From Certhia americana (taxonomy: Eukaryota > Chordata > Aves > Passeriformes > Certhiidae), in contig CM031878.1 in the NCBI GenBank assembly GCA_018697195.1, positions 66,055,298-66,119,297 on the forward strand: a DNA stretch of 64,000 bases, read 5' to 3'. The stretch's first letter is position 1; every line of letters begins with the position of its first letter. This document shows, piece after piece, positions 27,440-36,639 of this stretch. The notes beneath the pieces are model-generated. The model ran no database searches and was not told the origin of the DNA. It worked only from the letters and a program-made list of their open reading frames with translations. The translations under genes and the position numbers were made by a program.

Positions 27440-27717
27440 AAAAAAAAAACCAAACAAACAAACAATAACAACAACAAACCCCCACAAAAACATCAACAAC
27501 AAAACCCAAAACCCAATCAATCAAAAAACCAAAATAAACCCAAAAAAAAAAAAAAAAAAAAAAANNNNNNNNNNNNNNNNNNNNNNNNNNNNNNNNNNNN
27601 NNNNNNNNNNNNNNNNNNNNNNNNNNNNNNNNNNNNNNNNNNNNNNNNNNNNNNNNNNNNNNNNCCAAAAAAAAAAAAAAAAAAAAAAAAAACCAACAAG
27701 AAAACACCCCCAAAAAG
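27440..27717. repeat. A/C-rich low-complexity tract interrupted by an assembly gap
   Basis: The tract consists of A runs with interspersed CC and CAA motifs. It is broken by exactly 100 N (27565-27664), a conventional placeholder for a gap of unknown size. Long A runs border the gap on both sides, so the true length is probably not 100 bp. Confidence 0.9.
27565..27664. other. Assembly gap (100 N)
   Basis: One hundred consecutive N flanked by poly-A on both sides. Confidence 0.99.
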
Positions 27718-27959
27718 TCCCACCTATAATTCTCAAATAATTGAGAGTACTTTCAGACGAGTTTGGTGTGAAAGCAGAAATGAAATTAATTCAAATTTGC
27801 CATGGCAACTTTCTTCATGCCATGACTTGATTTATTTTTAGTTGGTCTTTACAACTGAGAACTCCTTTTCTCATCCCATCCGCAGTGTGCCTTGCTTGGA
27901 GCAGAGTTTGTTTTGTTGACGGGCATAAATATTTGAATCTGTCTGTGCGGAGGATTTGG

Positions 27960-28130
27960 TGGCTGGTGGAATTGGTAATAGACTATAGCGCATTTCGCCC
28001 CAAGGGTCACTAGTTCACATCCGTATCAGGTCAATAGTGGCAGAAAGTCATTATGGATATGGCTGGCATCTGCCTCGTGGCCATTGCCGAATCATTTAAC
28101 AATCGCCGACCAATTCCACGTGGCCAGGTG
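27960..28130. other. Possible ancient repeat or conserved non-coding element
   Basis: The segment has a mixed, non-simple composition. It holds a loosely tRNA B-box-like AGTTCACATCC near 28011-28021, followed by CAATAGTGGCAGAAAGTC and a CACGTG E-box near 28118. The pattern reminds me of ancient amniote repeats reused as regulatory DNA, but I cannot name a family. Confidence 0.25.
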
Positions 28131-28199
28131 TTTTCCTTTCTTCCCCACAGCAGATCCCCTCGGACAGCCCCTTGCTGCCTGCTCCCAAGGAAGGGATGC

Positions 28200-28440
28200 T
28201 GTTCCCTTTCGTGGAGAGCCCTTTCAGGCTGCCTGCCGCAGCTGCGCACGCCGCGGGGAGGGCAGCAGGGCGCTGTCACCCGTGTCACACACGGCGGGGA
28301 CGGGCGCCCGTCCCGACCCGCTCGGAGGGACAGCCCAGGGCCCGGGGGGGCCGCAGCAATTCCCGCCCGCCGGGCCACCAGGGCACTCCCGGGGGCTCCT
28401 CCCGGCCTCTGTGGACCCACCGGGCACGACCCCCGGCAGA
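28200..28440. other. CpG-rich segment flanking the minisatellite
   Basis: GC-rich unique sequence with many CpG sites lies directly left of the minisatellite. Overlapping frames on both strands have no recognisable product. A similar GC-rich segment lies on the right at about 29280-29530. Confidence 0.45.
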
Positions 28441-29288
28441 CGTCCCCACTGACACCCCACTGAAACCCCACTGACATCCCCACTGACGTCCCCACAGATA
28501 TCCTCACTGACATCCCCACTGACATCCCCACTGACACCCCACTGACATCCCCACTGACACCCCACTGACATCCCCACTGACATCCCCACTGACATCCCCA
28601 CTGACACCCCACTGACACCCCACAGACATCCCCACAGACATCCTCACTGACACCCCATTGACACCCCACTGACATCCCCACTGACATCCCCACTGACACC
28701 CCACAGACACCCCACAGACATCCCCACAGACATCCTCACTGACACCCCATTGACACCCCACTGACATCCCCACTGACACCCCACTGACACCCCACTGACA
28801 CCCCACTGACATCCCACTGACATCCCCACAGACATCCCCACTGACATCCCCACTGACACCTCGCAGTGGGACCACCCCCACTGGACACCTCCGCAGGACA
28901 TCCTCTCAGTACACCCCCAGTGACACTCCCCCAATGAACCCCACCTCCGCAGTGACCATCCACCCACGGACACACCCTCCCAGTGAACCCCCCACTGGGA
29001 CACAACCCCACACATGACACCACCCAATGACACACATCACAGTGAAACCCACCCCACTGACACCCCCACACTGACACCCCCGCAGTGACACCCCGCAGTG
29101 ACAGCCCACTAATGACACACCCCGCAGTGGACACCCCCGCAAGTGACACCCCCCCACTGACACACCATCCCAGTGACACCCCCGCAGTGGACACCCTCTT
29201 CAGTGGACACCCCCGCAGTTGAAACACCCCGCAGTGAACACACCCCCTACTGACACACCCGCAGTGACACCCCCGCAGTGACACCCCG
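28441..29288. repeat. Minisatellite of 11/12-bp units, degenerating rightwards into about 14-bp units
   Basis: From 28441 to about 28860 the sequence is a tandem array of the units ACTGACATCCCC (12 bp) and ACTGACACCCC (11 bp), with CAGACA variants. From 28862 to 29288 it continues as more diverged units such as CCGCAGTGACACC. Inside the array, 28621-28680 and 28713-28772 look identical over 60 bp, giving a 92-bp higher-order period. The complementary strand has regularly spaced GGGG tracts. Long antisense frames through it (Met-Ser-Val-Gly and Cys-Gln-Trp-Gly repeats) are a consequence of the repeat, not genes. Confidence 0.95.
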
Positions 29289-30007
29289 GTGCCGCGGTCG
29301 CGGCCGCTCCCTCTCCGCCGCACCCCGTGAACGTCCCCGGGGCGCGCTGCCAGCGGCCTCTTAGGGCAATTTCACCGACCCTGCCGCTCTTCGGCGCTGG
29401 CTGATTCCGGGGCAGCAGAAGGGGGAGGGCAGCGCCGGGAGGCGGCGGGTGCGCCCTGCCCTCGGCCGCAGCCGCTCGGGCCTGGGGAGCGGGGCTGGGC
29501 TGCCCCGGGAGCGCTGGCGGTGCGAGCACCACGTTTTAAACACGTGAGTGGAGATAGGTCGGTGCAGAGCCATTGTGCTGAGCCTTCCTCTACCACTTCT
29601 CCTCCCCCTCTTTTCTTCGAGGGGAACTGGAATCCGGACGGTGAGATGTAGGAGAGCGCGAATCCCCGTGAATCCCATCTGAATAAATGTCTATATTAAT
29701 GAATTATTAACTCGGCCGCTCGTGACCTTAAAACTGGAATGAGGGGACGCCTAGGGCAAGAAGGAAAGCTGCTGAATCCTTTATCGGACTCCTGTCAGAG
29801 GTAACCGACCATTTGTCTTCCCCAGATCAGAAGAATTAATTAATATGAAAGGCAAACTTTTTAATTGTGTGTCAAACGAAATCAGATAGCGTGTCCCCGA
29901 TTCAATCCCTTGCTAAAAGCGGTTTAGCTCCCTTTTCTAACCCAAGCCTAAAATAAAGCCTTCGAGTTTCCAAAGAGAAGGGCATCCTTTTAGAAGTGTT
30001 GTTTACG

Positions 30008-30129
30008 AAACAAAACACAACCAACCAAAAAAAGCTGAAAGAAAAAAAAAAAAAAAAAAAGAAAGAAAAAAAAAAAAAAAAAACCCCAGAAAACCCAACC
30101 AAACACCCTAAAAGGAAAAAAAAAAAAAT
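30008..30129. repeat. A-rich low-complexity tract
   Basis: A runs with CCAA/GAAAG interruptions, 2.7 kb upstream of the promoter. Confidence 0.9.
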
Positions 30130-30559
30130 CACAGGGAAAATGATGAATTTGGGTAGTTAATTTATCGATCTTGGCTCCTCTTCCCGCTTGTTTTATTTTA
30201 GAGGTCATTAATCAATGAAGAAAAACACCATCGTGTTCCCCCTTTGCATTTAATACACTTACCCTCCTTATTTATTTCTTTTGAACAAATTCCTAGCAAA
30301 TATTCACCAATCGATTCGTAGGCGATGGATTTTTATAAAGGTTTGATCGTCTTCTAAACGGTCAATGTGATTTGTTTCAGCACTCGTCCTCTAAATAATG
30401 AAAAAGCCTGAGAGAAGAGGAAGGAGATGGCAGTAGTTAAAGCCTCCTTTCCTTTTGCCTTCTCATCTTTACATCCAGAAGCAAAAAAAGGTAACAAAAA
30501 TAAAAGCATTGGGGAAAAAAAAAAACCCTCACAACAAAAGCAAACACAAGAAATAGTAA

Positions 30560-31080
30560 CAAATATACTAACTCGGGGGAGACAGAATGGACGCGCACAA
30601 ATCGCTCTGCCTGGGGAAGCGAGACCAGAGGTCAGGGTTGGCTAAAGCCACCCCGGGGAGGTGCAGGTTCAGGGAGCCCTGCTGGCGGGTCTGCCTGCTC
30701 TGCTCTTCCCGAGGGAGTGAAGGGGCCGGGAGCGGCGGTGTTTTGAAGAGACAGGAGAGAAGCCGTGCTCTGCCCTGGCGAGGCACGGCGCTGCCTTTGC
30801 CGCCGGCCCGGCGCAGGGAGCCCCGCTCTGCCCGCTCGCCGCTCGGCACCCAAGGCTCGCCCACCTCCCCCGCGGGTGCACCCGGCTCAGCGGGGCTTCT
30901 TGTCGCCAAGGACTAAAGCCAAAGGACAATGCGCTGTGTGCCCGCCGGCCCCGCCCGCCCGAACCAGCGGGCAGAACCGGGGGCCCGGGCTGCGGAGGGG
31001 ACCGGCTCCCTCCCTGCCGTCCGCACGGCCTGAGGACCGGCAAAGACGGCGAGACTTCTTTCTTCCTTTCCTCTGGTTCG
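30560..31080. promoter_or_regulatory. CpG-rich block about 2 kb upstream of PRDM6
   Basis: GC- and CpG-rich sequence lies upstream of the gene, separated from the promoter island by an AT-rich stretch with a long A run. Overlapping open frames occur on both strands and in several phases, which argues for composition rather than coding. It may be an upstream regulatory island or a promoter for a divergent non-coding transcript. Confidence 0.45.
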
Positions 31081-31157
31081 GCAGGGTCCCGGAGTGTCAA
31101 GGGAGTCAATAAATTTTACCCTGCCACCTTGATCGCTCAAAGCGCTACTTTTCTGTC

Positions 31158-31161
<4 letters not shown>

Positions 31162-31188
<27 letters not shown>

Positions 31189-31198
31189 GCAACAGATT
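31162..31198. repeat. Poly-A run (37 A)
   Basis: Thirty-seven consecutive A between a CpG-rich block and AT-rich unique sequence. Confidence 0.95.
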
Positions 31199-32562
31199 GA
31201 AGTACTCCTGAATATGAACCCTCGTGGAATACTTCAGTTAACAACTCGAAGTAAATGCAGGTATTGACAATGTACTTAAGTCCATTAGTTAGGACCTTTC
31301 CTCTATCTCATCACACCTTTCTACTGCGAAACGAATTTTTGAGATTGCTACCACTAAAAGAAATTCAGTATTTTCGAAAGAAGTTCGGTAAGGAAAACAA
31401 CCATAGCACAGATGTGCACATTTAAAAAAAATAGATAAATAAAAAATTGAAAGAGTCGCATGGGGCGGAATAAAACTGCGACCAGGAAGGAGCTGGGTAG
31501 GGACGAGACATTGTATTAATGCAGTGAAAACAGAAAACCAAGCGCGCCCACTGTCAGTGCGCTCAACACCGACCGCCAGCGACGGTGCGAACAGACTTCT
31601 TGCCCACACCTCTGTCCCCGAGCTGAGCCGTAGCGATGCGAACTTCAGCAAGAGGATTAATACAGCGAGAGGGATTAAAAATTTTACATATTGCATTATG
31701 GAATTGATCAAAGACTTAAAGAAGGTTTTTATATCCAACTTTATAACCCCTAAAATGGGTGGTGGGTGTGTTCCTACTCGTGTTTGCCTTTAATTTAGGT
31801 GTTATCAATCTATACAGCAGATGACGGATGACCTTGTCAAAATGACTCCAGTCAAAACATTTTTTGCCCCAGCCCTGTTCAAATTTGTGTTAAAAAGTCC
31901 TGCCTTAGACACAGACAAAGTCTAAACAGCAGCAGCTTTCCCAGGCTCTGCGAGAATGAAGGGTGGGAAAGAAACAAACTTGAAACAGGATGGGGAGAAT
32001 GGTGAAAATATTTTCACGCTCACACGTTGTGTTTGTAGGCAATTGTGCACTCAGTGTCAGCGTGACACCTGTCTAAGAGGTCTCTTCTGAGAGATGTTTT
32101 GGTAAGATAAGCAGTTTGTGCATTTTGTCCTAAATGAAAGGCATACTATGTACTTGCTATATAGTTCTCGTCTGGTTTTTCATACGGTGTAAGAAAGAAA
32201 CTGAAAAAAAAGCCCTAAACCTGTTAAATAGTCACTGATACATGAGTTCAGCAAGAGAGCAGCGGGACGGGAAACGCAAATTTCCAAGAGCGGGGACGAA
32301 AAGTCACTTAGAGATGAGAAGTTCCTCGCCACAGGTTGCATCTCCCTCTGGCATACTTCTTGTACTGCGCTGTAACAGAGTACAAAGAGAGGGAGTGAGG
32401 CGTGCTAGTGATGCTCGAGGATGCAAAGTCTGAGGAAGGAGAAACTCTGGGGCGGTGGGTTCTCTCATCTCGGTTGGGACTGGTCTCAGGCAGTCGAGGG
32501 GAAAGGGAAGCATGTCATCCAGCACACATGTTAAGGGAACTATCTCAGACAGTATCAGGACA

Positions 32563-32615
32563 GGTCGGGTAGGTGCCTAAAATCCACCCGGTCGGGTAGA
32601 TGTCTAAAATCCACC
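32563..32615. repeat. Tandem duplication of a 26/27-bp unit upstream of the PRDM6 promoter
   Basis: Two adjacent copies begin GGTCGGGTAG and end CTAAAATCCACC (32563-32589 and 32590-32615), differing at two positions. The pair lies about 180-230 bp upstream of the TATA-like box. A duplicated factor-binding site is possible but not shown. Confidence 0.85.
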
Positions 32616-32791
32616 GTAAGCCCCGAGGGGCAAAGAGCAAGTGGGGCAGGAGCACAGCTAACGAAAGGCCGGCCGGGCTCCAGGCGCTCGGGCCGGCGGG
32701 GTGGGGAGCTCCCGCAGCTCGGCTCGGGGGTCGGCGCAGTGGAGCGGATCCCGCTAGGGAGGGCGCCGGACCACCGCTCCCCTCCCGTCAG

Positions 32792-32799
32792 GATAAAAG
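32792..32799 (+). promoter_or_regulatory. TATA-like box of the putative PRDM6 promoter
   Basis: GATAAAAG sits at the 5' edge of a purine-rich transcribed-looking region, in the CpG island and about 590 bp before the exon 1 donor. It would place transcription initiation near 32823. A second TATA-like TTTAAAAG near 32998 is an alternative. CpG-island promoters often start at several positions, so one sharp start site is not assured. Confidence 0.4.
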
Positions 32800-32841
32800 C
32801 CAAGAACCCAGCTCTTTTCGTGGTGATTGTGCTTCGGAGCT

Positions 32842-32993
32842 GGAGGAGTGGAGGGAGTGGGGGGGAATAGACAGAGAGAAAAAGAGAGGGAGGGAGGGAA
32901 ACTGGAGATAGGGAAGCTGGAGAGAGAAAGAGAGAGAGAGGTAGAAGGTGGGGGGTGGGAGGGAGCGAAGGAGGAGAGAAGGGAAGAAAGGGG
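32842..32993 (+). repeat. Polypurine (GA/GGGA-rich) tract in the 5'UTR exon
   Basis: About 150 bp are almost entirely purine on the + strand, including GAGAGA and GGGAGGGA runs. The tract begins about 45 bp downstream of the TATA-like box. Such tracts can form triplex DNA and bind GAGA/MAZ/Sp-type factors; the effect here is inferred. Confidence 0.8.
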
Positions 32994-33193
32994 CACCTTT
33001 AAAAGTTGAGCAAGGAACAAAGTGGGGGAAGTTGCCAAAAAAAGAGCTCTGCATCCAGACTCGCTGGTAACTTCCCGATCCCTCCCCTCCTTCTCGTACA
33101 CACCACACACACTTGTATTTTGCGCTGTCGTAAAACCCACGTGTCTCGCCCAGAGCCTGCCAGAGCCGAGCCGAGCGTCCGGCCGCGACTGCG

Positions 33194-33235
33194 ATGCGTA
33201 GCCACAGCAGAGGGAGCCCGGCGGCTCGCAGCTAG
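33194..33235 (+). other. Upstream ORF in the PRDM6 5'UTR (13 codons)
   Basis: This is the only ATG I found in exon 1. It encodes MRSHSRGSPAARS and then stops at TAG (33233-33235). It has G at -3, so its context is about as good as that of the main start. In the spliced mRNA the stop lies about 161 nt before the PRDM6 ATG (153 nt of exon 1 plus 8 nt of exon 2), a spacing that would allow reinitiation. A role in translation control is inference. Confidence 0.5.
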
Positions 33236-33388
33236 CCGGCCCGCCGGTCCCCGACACCTGGAGGAGGATCACCCCTCTCCCGCGTGGACAAAAACCAGAG
33301 AAGTCTTTGCTCCCGGCCGTTGTCCGGCTCGAAGGCTCCCGGGGCAGCCGACACCTCCGCACGCCGCAGCAGCGCTCACCCCGCTCAG

Positions 33389-34009
33389 GTAAGGCAGACC
33401 CGGGCCGGGTTCCCCCGCCTTGCCCGGCACAGCGGGGCACTTCGCCCGGGGCAGGGCACTGCCACCCGCGCCCTCCGCCTGCGAGCGCCCGAGTGGAAAA
33501 CAGCAGCGGCCGGAGAGCAGAGACCCGCGCGTGTGTGCGTGTGACTGAACTTTCCTCCGCCTCCTCCTCCTCCTCCTCCTCCCTGTTGTCAGCGGAGAGT
33601 CGTTTGCTTCCGCGGAGAGAGGGAAGGGAGTGAAAAGGGAAGACAGTGCGTGCGCCAGGAACGGGGTGAGCTGCGCGCCCTGCGGGGCGGCGGGCGGGCT
33701 CTCCGGCCGCGGGCCGGTGTGAGGGGCTGCCCGCCACCGCCCGCGTCCTGCCCGTGCTCTGCCACGGGCACCGGGGGACAGCCGTGTCGCCCCGGCCACC
33801 ACGTTTCTCATGCTGGGGCTTTTCGGGACGAGGTTTTCTCCTGAGGAACTTGGCCGCGGGCAGGGGAAGCGACGGGCGCACGGTCCCGCCGCCGAGCCCA
33901 CGCGTGTCCCAGTGCGTCCGAGCGTGTGTCCGACCGCGGCGCCGGGGCGGCCCTGCTGGGGCGGGGCGGGGGTCTCACGTCTTCTGTCCCCTTCCTCCCC
34001 GCTCCACAG
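33389..34009 (+). other. PRDM6: PRDM6 intron 1 (621 bp)
   Basis: The intron is bounded by GTAAGG and CACAG. It is very GC-rich. It holds a CTC/CCT triplet run (about 33552-33581) complementary to GAG-rich sequence, and GC boxes near its 3' end. No coding potential is supported. An open frame that runs from 33754 into exon 2 is an artefact of GC-rich sequence lacking stop codons. Confidence 0.8.
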
Positions 34010-34017
34010 GCAGAGCG

Positions 34018-34537
34018 ATGCTGAAGCCCGGAGACCCCGGCGGATCCGCGTTCCTGAAGGTGGATCCCGCCTATCTGCAGCACTGGCAGCAGCTTTTCCC
34101 GCAGAGCAGCCAGCTCAAAAGCAGCGGGCCTCTCGCCCAGCTCCAGCCGCCCGAGAGAGCCGAGCCCCCGGCTGACAGTCTCCGCCAGCGCCCGACCTCC
34201 CTCTCCTCCGCCTCCTCCTCCTCTTCCTCGTCCACCCCGTCTTCTTCCTCCACCTCGTCCTGCGTCGCTGCGGCGGCGGCTTCTCTGGCTGGTCTGACCT
34301 CCCTGCCTGTCACCCAGCTCCCGGTCTTCGGGCCGCTGCAGAGCTCGGAGCTCCCGGCCGGGGGAGCGCCCGCTCCCCTGCAGGGCAAGGATCTGTGCGG
34401 GGCCAGCAGCAGCAAATGCGGCGACCGTGGTGCCGCTCGGTACCGCTGCACAGCCGAGGAGCTGGACTACTACCTGTACGGGCAGCAGCGCATGGAGATC
34501 ATCCCCCTGAACCAGCACACCAGCGACCCCAACAACC
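34018..34537 (+). CDS. PRDM6: PRDM6 coding exon 2 (residues 1-173 plus one base of codon 174)
   Basis: PRDM6 is a nuclear PR/SET-domain zinc-finger repressor of the PRDM family, known for roles in smooth-muscle and cardiovascular development. The frame begins [20 protein letters not shown], which I recognise as the vertebrate PRDM6 N-terminus. Next come a Pro/Glu segment, a Ser-rich run (about residues 61-81), an Ala run (84-88) and the highly conserved block around [20 protein letters not shown] (151-170). The start is the first ATG after the acceptor AG at 34008-34009, only 8 nt into the exon, with G at -3. The open frame continues upstream, but that part is intron 1. The exon ends in phase 1 at 34537 before a GTACGT donor; the codon for Arg174 is split with exon 3. 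From memory, the low-complexity region is roughly 30 residues shorter than in human PRDM6. The family assignment is near certain; species-level details are inferred. Confidence 0.94.
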
Positions 34538-36335
34538 GTACGTATCGTGCCCGTTCTCGCACTCCTCCACCCCTTACTCCGCGCACGGGGCCAGCCCGGG
34601 GACGCTCCAGGCTGGGGGACCGCAGTTGGTGCCTGCACCGCTCGCACTCCATCAGGAGCATCTTCCGTCTCACCCTCCCCTCCCTTTAGTTTTTGCGGTG
34701 TTACCAGTTGTTTCAGGGGACGGCGGGCAACCCTTCTGTAGCAGTTTTTCTTGTCGGAAACCCAGGTCCTTCCCTGGAAGGCACGCTTCACCGGAAAGGC
34801 TGTGGTAGGGGTAGATTCCTTTCGGAGGGATGCTTAGGAAAATGGATTCAGCAAAGGTTCAGGGCAACTAGCTACAAAGCTGGTTCTTTCTCGCCTTGAA
34901 TGTCCCAATCCATTCCTGCCTGGAAAGCCCAGGCTTCGCTGAATCAGAAATCAATTACTCCTCTGAGCTGGGCAAGGGGAAAGTTGCTGTTTTCATCAGA
35001 TGGTCTAGGGCAAAGTTTTCTCCTTTCTTATCTCGGAGTATCGTTTCCTTTCAGACCTCGTTAACACCTCGCTGGTTTTAGTTTTCACCGCTACGGAAAA
35101 GCACGACCTGTTAATTTAAAGAGAAAAGCCGATTTTCGAGACGAAAAAGTCTGTTTGAATGTCAGAATTAATTTGGGACTTGGTGGTTATAAAGAGTTTA
35201 ATACTGCTGTTGCCAATTAAACAGCTGGGAGGCTTTTTTGGGGGGAGGGGGCGCCCCTATTATTAAACATCTGCATGGATGAGAGGTTTGTAATTTTAGA
35301 AACTGGTTCTGTCTGTCCTTTCCCCCACCCTCCACCCCCCCGTATCTATCAATACGACGCAACCGAGGAAATTCAAAGGGATGAAAAGATCTACATGAAC
35401 TCCTCTTAGTTCATCAGTTTTATAACTAACACTCAGAGCACACGGACTGTCCCTCTTAAAACACATGGCTTCGGCCCATGCACTTTTTTTATTATTTATT
35501 GTTTCAGACACTCTCTTTTATCCTAAAGTTTCTTAACACTCCTTATTTATGTTGCCCTTCTCAACCACCACTCCCCAAATGTCTGTTTAAGGAATGCTGT
35601 TGAGCAGACAAACGGTACCCCAAACCAGCAATCCTTAAACACACGCGCCCAAGCAAAATGCGGATTCGTTTAATTTAATTTCAGATGAGGAGTTTGTTTT
35701 GAAAGTTTCCGTGACTCTCTGTTATATGTTAATTAAACTGCATGGATGCTAGCAAAGTCTTCAGCGCTGTGCATATGTGCGGGAGGAAAGTTGAGTCGGA
35801 GTTTGGTGGAGATTTTTCCCGCCTTCTTAACATTGCAAATCTTCCTATATTGGATATCGACTTTATTTTGACCGACTTCCTCATGCTTAGTTTTACCCTG
35901 TAGTGAAAAACCTGTTCGTGTATTTTGTGTTCTCGGGTCAAGAAAACGTGGTCTTGTAAATTGCATGCAGAAAATGGAATCCGAAATGCACTTCTAATAG
36001 ACAACCGAAAAGTTCAGACAATACGTATTTCGCTTCTCGGTGCCGCTCCGTAAATCTAAAGGGTCAAGGTTTCAAAAGGAGAAAAGAATATTAAAAAGCG
36101 GTTTGGGGTGGTGGGGGGGGGGGGGACGGACATTTTTAAGGAGTGAGTGGGATAACAGCACCCCGCAGAGTCGGAGGCGAAGCCTGAATAATTTCTCACG
36201 GAGCCCGATATTAAAGGTGGATTGGGGAAAGCAAACGGGTCGATGGCGGAAAGGACGCTTGTGAATCGCGTCCGGCTCTGCCGCCGCCGTCGGAAGGATG
36301 GGCAGGGGGCAGCCAGCGCCATCTCGCCGCATTTT

Positions 36336-36420
36336 TTCTTTTTTTTTTTTTTTTTTTTTAGATTTTTTTTCTTTTGTTTTGTGTTATTTTGTTTTGGTTT
36401 TGTTTTTCTTCAGTTAGATC
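36336..36420. repeat. T-rich low-complexity tract in intron 2
   Basis: Poly-T followed by TTTTG units, ending TTCTTCAG. It resembles a polypyrimidine-AG acceptor, but no exon is evident downstream. Confidence 0.9.
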
Positions 36421-36639
36421 TAAACATTCATATACTTCACTTGTTTACAGGGCGGCTTTCGCTCCAGCGGTTATTAGCTGCCTCTGAGCGAAACTTTAAG
36501 CGCGAGTGTTCCAGTCTTCTGGGACCAAGCGCAGTTGCTTTGGGCAACTCGTGCTTATAAAGAATAAAGGAAAAAGCAAACTGTCAGTGAAGAAGGAGTG
36601 CCGCAACTACAGCCTGTGCCGTGTCACGCACTCCAAGCC

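Larger units (their letters stand above)
29289..32560. other. Upstream flank of PRDM6; repeat-poor apart from A-rich tracts
   Basis: The segment mixes CpG-rich patches with AT-rich, repeat-poor stretches. 29640-29990 and 30130-30420 contain homeobox-type TAAT/ATTA motifs and look like conserved upstream elements. A-rich tracts occur at 30008-30129 and 31162-31198. I see no gene. The stretch 31200-32230 also lacks recognisable repeats. Confidence 0.4.
32823..33388 (+). other. PRDM6: PRDM6 non-coding exon 1 (5'UTR; 5' boundary inferred)
   Basis: The 3' end is defined by a strong donor, CTCAG followed by GTAAGG (GT at 33389-33390). It pairs with the acceptor before exon 2 (AG 34008-34009) across a 621-bp GC-rich intron 1. 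The 5' end is set about 25-30 bp downstream of a TATA-like GATAAAAG and is only an estimate. A second TATA-like TTTAAAAG near 32998 could give a shorter exon starting about 33025. The exon holds a long polypurine tract and one small upstream ORF. PRDM6 in other vertebrates also has a non-coding first exon, from memory. Confidence 0.6.
32640..34700. promoter_or_regulatory. CpG island covering the PRDM6 promoter, exon 1, intron 1 and exon 2
   Basis: CpG dinucleotides and GC content rise abruptly compared with the AT-rich flanks. GGGGCGGG-type Sp1 boxes cluster near 33955-33972, just before exon 2. Islands of this kind mark promoters of developmental transcription factors and are commonly bivalent chromatin in embryos; that chromatin state is expectation, not visible in the sequence. 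Confidence 0.75.

Noticed and set aside
28441..28870. CRISPR-like regular repetition
   Set aside because: There are no unique spacers; it is a head-to-tail minisatellite in a vertebrate genome.
28031..29323. Antisense frames of 127-222 codons with Met-Ser-Val-Gly / Cys-Gln-Trp-Gly repeats
   Set aside because: They are produced by the tandem 11/12-bp minisatellite in all phases; no start context, splice signals or family resemblance.
31289..31738. 149-codon - strand frame with a hydrophobic segment
   Set aside because: No homology that I recognise and no splice or promoter context; the hydrophobicity follows from AT-rich sequence.
32754..33881. 375-codon open frame on the - strand over the PRDM6 promoter and exon 1
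   Set aside because: GC-rich DNA has few stop codons; the product is low-complexity Pro/Arg/Ser sequence with no recognisable domain, and it overlaps other long frames in the same island.
33754..34017. In-frame upstream extension of the PRDM6 exon 2 reading frame
   Set aside because: This part is intron 1 (acceptor at 34008-34009) and does not resemble PRDM6; the recognised N-terminus starts at 34018.
34538..34689. Continuation of the exon 2 frame past 34537
   Set aside because: A GTACGT donor follows and exon 3 restores the conserved protein exactly; the continuation is intron read-through.
33808..34791. 327-codon antisense frame over PRDM6 exon 2
   Set aside because: It is the shadow of the coding exon and the CpG island; Gly/Arg-rich with no domain.
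36336..36425. Polypyrimidine tract ending in CAG that looks like a 3' splice site
   Set aside because: The downstream sequence has no PRDM6 coding similarity and exon 2 joins exon 3 in frame without it.
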